Shown: piece after piece, positions 59,382-64,000 of the stretch
Numbering within the stretch: the first letter of the stretch is position 1
How the letters are laid out: each line of letters starts with the position of its first letter
From: Acidisarcina sp.
GTDB lineage: Bacteria > Acidobacteriota > Terriglobia > Terriglobales > Acidobacteriaceae
NCBI GenBank assembly: GCA_035539175.1
Contig: DATLIY010000007.1
Span: forward strand, 434,001 to 498,000
Reading direction: 5' to 3'
Length of the DNA: 64,000 bases
Translations under genes and position numbers: made by a program
The notes under the pieces: model-generated
What the model saw: only the letters and a program-made list of their open reading frames with translations
Told to the model about the DNA's origin: nothing
The model's database searches: none

Positions 59382-59409
59382 CGCCCCGATTCAGAGCTGA
59401 ATCGGGGCG
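59382..59409 (+). other. stem-loop after the BY-kinase gene
   Basis: A perfect 13-bp stem (CGCCCCGATTCAG and its complement) with a 2-base loop starts 11 bases after the stop; GAGTC and GACTC extend it outside. No T-run follows. Confidence 0.6.
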
Positions 59410-59438
59410 AGGACTCCGCAGAATAGGACTGGCATCGA

Positions 59439-60896
59439 ATGCAAACTTCCTCAGGGACCTATTCCAGACAAGGACGCATAGCGTTCCGGCCAATCACTGG
59501 GTTCAGCCCAGGTGCTGAGGCCAGGACGCCGGGTTCTTATGCCATAGACCTCTTTTGCCTCGCGCTTCCGCTTGCCAACTTCACGTCCATCACGCTGATC
59601 GGCGCGCTTCCCGGCGGAGAAGTCATGACGCTTCTCGTGGTTCTCCCCTGCCTGCTGGTGGCGTGGAAGCGCATCTGGAGAGGCTACAGCAAAACAATCT
59701 TTACCCTGATGGGGTTGTGGCTGCTCTCCCAGGTCGTGACGGATTTCTATCGGCATACCGACTTCGGCCTGGCGGCCCGAGGCTTCGCGGCAATCGTCTT
59801 CTTCGCCATCGATCTGAGTGTTGTTTCAGCGCTTGCCTACAAGAACACCAGACGCATCATTCTCCTGATCATTGGCCAGATTCTGGGCAATGCCCTTGCC
59901 TTCTACTTCTTCAATCGATTCTGGCTTGATGAAGCTGGAGCCTGGAAGTTCGGCTATTCCACCTTTGTAATCCCCACAATTCTACTCACCAGTTCCTATT
60001 TCTACGCTAAACGACAGTATGGGATTGCGTTTCTTCTGATGATCGGGATTGCAGGGGTGAATCTGTCACAGAACTTTCGCTCGCAAACACTGATCATCAT
60101 GGCTTCCAGCGTGCTGATCCTTCCGTTGTCCGCATTTGCAAGGCGGAGAAACGGACCGTCGTTGTATATGCGCTCTGCTCCTCGACCCAGCGCGCGAAGA
60201 CTTAGGCCGAAGTTCCCGATGCACGTAGTAGTACTGCTCGCTCTAGTGGGGGTGGTTGCATTTGCCACGACCAAAACCTACTCGTATCTTGCTTCACACG
60301 GCGCGCTTGGCGATCGGGCGCTGGAGAAATATGAGGAACAGTCGCGCGGGAAGTTCGGCATGCTGGTCGGCGGGCGTCCCGAGACACTTATCTCATGGAG
60401 AGCAGTGGTGGATAGCCCCATCCTGGGGCACGGATCCTGGGCTGCAGATCGTAAGTACAATTTGATGCTGGCAGATATCGAAGACGCGGCAGGTTATACC
60501 GACGACGAGGCCCCTGCGGAACAGAAAGACCAGTTCATCGGCGATCTGATTCCGTGCCATTCCTACCTGATGGAAGCGTGGGTATGGGCGGGCTTTCTCG
60601 GCGCCGTCTTCTGGATTTATATTTTCTATCTGAATGGCAAGGCCCTCTTGAGAGTGGTGACCGTGCAGCCACCCTTGTCGCCCTATCTCGCCTACATCGT
60701 CCTTCTTGAATTCTGGAGTATTCTGTTCTCTCCGTTCGGCTATACGGTTCGCATGGACCAGTCGATCATCCTCGTCATTTTCTTCACGCTCCTGGAGACC
60801 AGCGCCCGGCCAGCAAAGGTACAGGTTCAGCAGCCACAGGCTCAACCCTGGCGGTTCGCCGGTCCTGGTCGCACAAATCCACATCTTGCGCGGTAG
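59439..60896 (+). CDS. O-antigen ligase/Wzy-like polytopic membrane protein
   Basis: The 485-residue product has about ten membrane segments and a large periplasmic loop before the last ones (about 280-380), with GGRPETLISWRAVVDSPILGHGSW and CHSYLMEAWVWAGFLGAVFW. These resemble the RPExW and H-x-L motifs of O-antigen ligase and Wzy polymerase families. It would polymerise or ligate the polysaccharide repeat unit. The first 30 residues are polar. It follows the BY-kinase gene, from which it is separated by a hairpin. Confidence 0.78.
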   Translation: MQTSSGTYSRQGRIAFRPITGFSPGAEARTPGSYAIDLFCLALPLANFTSITLIGALPGGEVMTLLVVLPCLLVAWKRIWRGYSKTIFTLMGLWLLSQVVTDFYRHTDFGLAARGFAAIVFFAIDLSVVSALAYKNTRRIILLIIGQILGNALAFYFFNRFWLDEAGAWKFGYSTFVIPTILLTSSYFYAKRQYGIAFLLMIGIAGVNLSQNFRSQTLIIMASSVLILPLSAFARRRNGPSLYMRSAPRPSARRLRPKFPMHVVVLLALVGVVAFATTKTYSYLASHGALGDRALEKYEEQSRGKFGMLVGGRPETLISWRAVVDSPILGHGSWAADRKYNLMLADIEDAAGYTDDEAPAEQKDQFIGDLIPCHSYLMEAWVWAGFLGAVFWIYIFYLNGKALLRVVTVQPPLSPYLAYIVLLEFWSILFSPFGYTVRMDQSIILVIFFTLLETSARPAKVQVQQPQAQPWRFAGPGRTNPHLAR

Positions 60897-60930
60897 ACAC
60901 CTTTAGCTGGCTGCTAACTGGAAGCGGGGA

Positions 60931-62115
60931 TTACGATGTCAGCCTGTCTTTTAGTCTGAGGATAGGACTCTCAAAATATCTCCACGAGAGCGTGGCCAAC
61001 GCAAAGCTGCAGGCGATAGCAATGGCGGCAGCTACTAGCTCCACTACTGCCAGGTTGTTTGTTATGCCTAGTTTTGAATAAATACTATGGCTCTGGAATA
61101 TGAGGAAGACCGTGGGATGGATCAGATAGAGTCCATAACTGATCGTTCCGATATAACGCAAAATTGAGTTGGAAAAGAAGCGCAACTGCCAGCCCATCAG
61201 CGCCAGACCAACCAGGCCGGCAAACAGGGCCGCAAGACACGAGAATACGAATGAAAAGGCAATGCCATGGTTGACGAAGCGCAACAACACAGCAGAAACG
61301 ATGCCGCCACCTAAAAACAATGCCACGAAAACCCTGGCATACCTCCGTGGTTCCAACGGATTCCACGACAGTGCCAGCAGACATCCAGCTATCAATCCAT
61401 CCAGGTGAAACGGGGTAACACGATTCACCATCTGGTAGTAGACGTCATAATTCCCTCCGTGAAAGGACAGGAACGCTACCAGCCTGGCTATAGGCGACAG
61501 GAGCAGCAGCAACACCAGAATCACTCGAAGCCTGGGAATGGATAGCCGTCTTACCAGCAGCGGCCAAACAACATAGAAGTGCTCTTCGATGCACAAGGAC
61601 CAGGTTATGGATGTGAAGTCTTTGAAACTGAACAGAGTTGCCGGGTAGAAGTTTTGCGCCAGGACAAGATACAGAACCCATGGCGTCGCGATGGATAAAG
61701 GATGAGCCCGAAGGTTAGCCGAAGAATGGATGATGCGTTCTAAAAATCCGACATGACTGGAGGCAACGATCAATCCTGCGTTCACGAATAGAAAGGCGTA
61801 GTAAAGCGGCCAGATCCGCAGCCCACGTCGCGAGTAAAACCTCCACCAATAGCCGCTCTTATCCCTGGTGCCTACAAGAATTCTCGTAATGAGAAAACCA
61901 GACAGGACAAAAAAGAGGTCGACACCAACCCATCCGAACTCCAGATAAGGAGCAATCGAAGTATCACGGACGATGGCCCCCATATGACACAACAACACGA
62001 GGAGAATCGCGATACCGCGGACTCCATCCAGTTGCGGGATATGAGTCTTCAATCGAGAAGCGACTGATTGAGGGGCAACCGTTGAAACTTCAGCGGAAGT
62101 GAGGATCTGGCTCAT
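60931..62115 (-). CDS. OafA-like acyltransferase (acyltransferase 3 family)
   Basis: The 394-residue inner-membrane protein has ten or more hydrophobic segments and the family motifs IPQLDGVRGIAILLVLLCHMG (catalytic His in the first segment), WVGVDLFFVLSGFLITRIL, YSRRGLRIWPLYYAFL and SITWSLCIEEHFYVVWPLL, with the conserved SL-E. These enzymes transfer acetyl or other acyl groups to periplasmic or lipid-linked sugars. It is opposite in direction to its neighbours. No SGNH domain is fused. Confidence 0.9.
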   Translation of the reverse strand: MSQILTSAEVSTVAPQSVASRLKTHIPQLDGVRGIAILLVLLCHMGAIVRDTSIAPYLEFGWVGVDLFFVLSGFLITRILVGTRDKSGYWWRFYSRRGLRIWPLYYAFLFVNAGLIVASSHVGFLERIIHSSANLRAHPLSIATPWVLYLVLAQNFYPATLFSFKDFTSITWSLCIEEHFYVVWPLLVRRLSIPRLRVILVLLLLLSPIARLVAFLSFHGGNYDVYYQMVNRVTPFHLDGLIAGCLLALSWNPLEPRRYARVFVALFLGGGIVSAVLLRFVNHGIAFSFVFSCLAALFAGLVGLALMGWQLRFFSNSILRYIGTISYGLYLIHPTVFLIFQSHSIYSKLGITNNLAVVELVAAAIAIACSFALATLSWRYFESPILRLKDRLTS

Positions 62116-62324
62116 ACTTCATTGTAAATGGAGGAGACCTTCTGGAAGGCGGATTGGCGCTATCCGCTTCTCTCAAAAAATCCCGGGAGAATCTAGCAGA
62201 GAGCTATCTCCAGAACCGTCGATGCTGGCAATATAAAAAGTGAGTTACAGCAGAATTGGTTGCATCAAGGATGCGGCTGCATGGCACGACCACTGCGCGA
62301 AACGACAACGAGGAATGGCTCGTC

Positions 62325-63467
62325 ATGACAGGTGAAGGTACGAAGGTATATATCCAAACGCCGAAGTGGTTTCTGCGCCCGCGAAACACGGACTGGCGTT
62401 ACACTCGCTTCTCCATTCCTCGCATCCACGAATTCGAGCCGGACTGCACCTTCTATCCTGCACAATCCAATGCGACGACCTTTCACGTGAACGCCAGATA
62501 TGCGCGGCACGTTCTCTATCGGAAGCTGAGGCTTCCCTTCGCGGAAGATCCTCACTCTGTTCTCGACCAAAAGGAGTTTGCCCGGAGCGGAAGCCATGTG
62601 GTCTTTTGCCACGACGATTTTCCCCGGAACGCCAGCGGTATTCCTGTGGTATGGCAGAACTCGATCCTCGATCCCGCGATGACATTGGCCCGAGGTGTCT
62701 CGCAGAACGAACTCGATATTGAATATGAGGTGAAAAAGGGTGGCTTCCACGAAGCTGCCGCAGTACAGGTTTCCACGGAAGCAGAGCGGGAGAGGCTGGG
62801 ACAGTGGTTTCCCGAGATAGCTGACAAATTTGTCGCCGTGCCATTCTTTCTACCAAATGTGAAAACCATTGACCCGAGTCGCATGCAGGAAAAGATAGAG
62901 CGATCGGGGCCGCTGCGTTGCCTGTTCGTCGGGCATGAAGCACAGCGAAAAGGGTTAGGGCGAGTCTATGCTGCAATGGAAGGCCTGCCCCTTAGCATCC
63001 AGAAGCAGATTCACCTTACCGTAATCTCTGCGCAGACGGATGGAACGATTGCGGCACCCTCGCTCCCGAATTTGCACGTCGCTGGTGCGGTAACTCACGC
63101 GCAGGTTCTGGAGTTGATGCGCGATAGCGATGTATTCCTGATGCCATCCTATTTTGAGAGTTATGGACTGGTATACCTAGAAGCGATGGCTCAGGGTACG
63201 ATTCCCGTAGTGCCGGATTGGGAAGTTCAACGAGAGATCGTTGACTATGGCAGAGCGGGTATCGTCACCAGTGGAGATGCAGCAGACCTGGCCGCAAGCC
63301 TCGAGCACCTCTGCGATGACGCCACACTTAGAACCAGGTTAGCGGCAAGCGCACTGCAAAGGTTTGAGCAGCACCTTGCGCCGGCTGTCGTTGCAAAAAA
63401 ATATAGCTCGCTGTTCCATCGAACGGCGCTGCAGCGCGGCAATCCGGAATCGAGTATTCCCGCATAG
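62325..63467 (+). CDS. GT4-family glycosyltransferase
   Basis: The 380-residue GT-B product from ATG 62325 has a donor domain with RCLFVGHEAQRKGLGRVYAAM, LTVISAQTDGT, HAQVLELMRDSDVFLMPSYFESYGLVYLEAMAQGTIPVVPDW and GDAADLAASLEHL. The acceptor half is less typical (KVYIQTPKWFLRPRNTDW, VVFCHDDFPRNASG). Starts at 62256 and 62271 lie further upstream in frame, but the stretch they add has no clear motif. GAGGA lies 10 bases before the chosen ATG. Probably a repeat-unit or modification enzyme. Confidence 0.85.
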   Translation: MTGEGTKVYIQTPKWFLRPRNTDWRYTRFSIPRIHEFEPDCTFYPAQSNATTFHVNARYARHVLYRKLRLPFAEDPHSVLDQKEFARSGSHVVFCHDDFPRNASGIPVVWQNSILDPAMTLARGVSQNELDIEYEVKKGGFHEAAAVQVSTEAERERLGQWFPEIADKFVAVPFFLPNVKTIDPSRMQEKIERSGPLRCLFVGHEAQRKGLGRVYAAMEGLPLSIQKQIHLTVISAQTDGTIAAPSLPNLHVAGAVTHAQVLELMRDSDVFLMPSYFESYGLVYLEAMAQGTIPVVPDWEVQREIVDYGRAGIVTSGDAADLAASLEHLCDDATLRTRLAASALQRFEQHLAPAVVAKKYSSLFHRTALQRGNPESSIPA

Positions 63468-63522
63468 CGACGCGAGCCGATCGTAATAACTGCAATAACC
63501 GCTGAGGACACACTGACTGATT

Positions 63523-64000
63523 TTGAACTTAACAAAAGACAAGTCGCTCCTCGCTGACGATATCCATCCGCCACTCGTCCACCCTAGATATCGCCCAGAC
63601 ATCGACGGACTTCGCGGCTTTGCGGTTCTTGCAGTGGTAGGCTTCCACGCCTTCCCTGGACATATACAGGGAGGCTACATCGGTGTCGACGTCTTTTTTG
63701 TTATCTCCGGATTTCTGATTTCCAGCATTATTTTTGAAAGCCTTGCCAAGGATGCGTTTGATTTCAAGACCTTCTATGCACGCCGCATCAAGAGGATATT
63801 CCCCGCTCTGATTCTGTTGCTGGTGGGCTGCTATGCATTTGGCTGGTTCTCGTTGGCGGCACTTCCCTACTCGCAATTAGGCAAACATATTGCCGCCGGA
63901 GCAGGCTTCCTCTCTAACATCGCGCTCCTCAGCGAGGCTGGCTATTTCGATAGTTCTTCGGAGATGAAACCACTTCTCCACTTGTGGTCGCTGGGAATCG
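63523..64000 (+). CDS. OafA-like acyltransferase (5' part, cut by the window edge)
   Basis: Reading from TTG 63523 gives 159 codons to the edge without a stop. The sequence IDGLRGFAVLAVVGFHAFPG, GYIGVDVFFVISGFLISSII and FYARRIKRIFPALILLLVG, then MKPLLHLWSLGI, matches the acyltransferase 3 family, with the catalytic His in VGFHAF. The SLGI-E region at the edge is typical. It is a second, different acyltransferase in the polysaccharide locus; the full gene may carry a C-terminal SGNH domain, as is common in this subtype. The start is tentative as the SD is weak. Confidence 0.85.
   Translation, partial: MNLTKDKSLLADDIHPPLVHPRYRPDIDGLRGFAVLAVVGFHAFPGHIQGGYIGVDVFFVISGFLISSIIFESLAKDAFDFKTFYARRIKRIFPALILLLVGCYAFGWFSLAALPYSQLGKHIAAGAGFLSNIALLSEAGYFDSSSEMKPLLHLWSLGI

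Noticed and set aside
1-64000. CRISPR arrays, prophage or transposase genes
   Set aside because: No regularly spaced repeats, integrase, transposase or phage structural motif was recognised anywhere in the window.

Overview
The window looks like chromosomal DNA of an Acidobacteriota member (class Terriglobia or close to it). This is inferred from the mix of families, not from a marker gene: a very large Oar/CarboxypepD-type TonB-dependent receptor, TPR proteins beside FG-GAP/ASPIC-UnbV (CRTAC1-like) proteins, Tat-exported Gfo/Idh/MocA and TIM-barrel sugar enzymes, and a TCCTGAGCGAAGCG-type dispersed repeat. GC content is moderately high, genes are dense, and several genes start with TTG or GTG behind good Shine-Dalgarno (SD) sequences. 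No prophage, insertion sequence or CRISPR array was seen.

Layout. (1) 1-6152: a secreted TPR protein and an FG-GAP/ASPIC-UnbV protein on the plus strand face a minus-strand GH130-like glycosidase and a TPR protein whose start overlaps the glycosidase stop (ATGA). (2) 6268-13631, minus strand: an Oar-like receptor with its own promoter region, LacI-type operator-like sites and terminator, then three Tat-signal sugar enzymes (Gfo/Idh/MocA oxidoreductase and two xylose-isomerase-like TIM barrels). (3) 13975-20475: a divergent sugar-acid cassette with MFS transporter, SDR dehydrogenase, KDPG aldolase, a nickel-pincer LarA-family enzyme and a KdgK-like PfkB kinase, closed by hairpins and a FadR-type regulator. 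(4) 20623-24629: a VOC protein, a GH127 glycosidase, tRNA-Ser(CGA) and a TonB protein. (5) 24932-36916: housekeeping genes ileS-lspA, uvrA, a TPR lipo/secreted protein, two small secreted proteins, a SprT-like metalloprotein, lgt, hpt and deoC. (6) 37010-47230: two MacB/FtsX-type permeases, a dehydrogenase domain protein with a small upstream gene, treY and malQ converging with overlapping stops, and ppiD. (7) 47927-64000: an exopolysaccharide locus with an outer-membrane barrel, Wza-like export protein, glycosyltransferases, GDP-fucose synthesis (gmd, fcl), a WcaF-like acetyltransferase, a Wzc-like tyrosine autokinase, a Wzy/ligase-like membrane protein and two OafA-like acyltransferases, the last cut by the window edge.

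How the parts work together. Regions 2-4 fit uptake of a plant-derived or uronic glycan: outer-membrane import by the receptor energised by TonB, cleavage by glycosidases, oxidation or epimerisation outside the cytoplasm by Tat enzymes, import by an ExuT-like carrier, and conversion through 2-keto-3-deoxy sugar acids to pyruvate. The dehydratase and aldose-ketose isomerase of the classical uronate route are absent here, and a LarA-family epimerase sits in their place. Region 7 predicts a fucose-containing, heavily acylated polysaccharide made by a Wzy-dependent route; a flippase was not seen. The most interesting signals are the LarA-centred sugar-acid operon, a probable leaderless promoter for the Tat enzyme operon, a cluster of GTAACC sites before the polysaccharide locus, and an internally duplicated TonB cytoplasmic domain.
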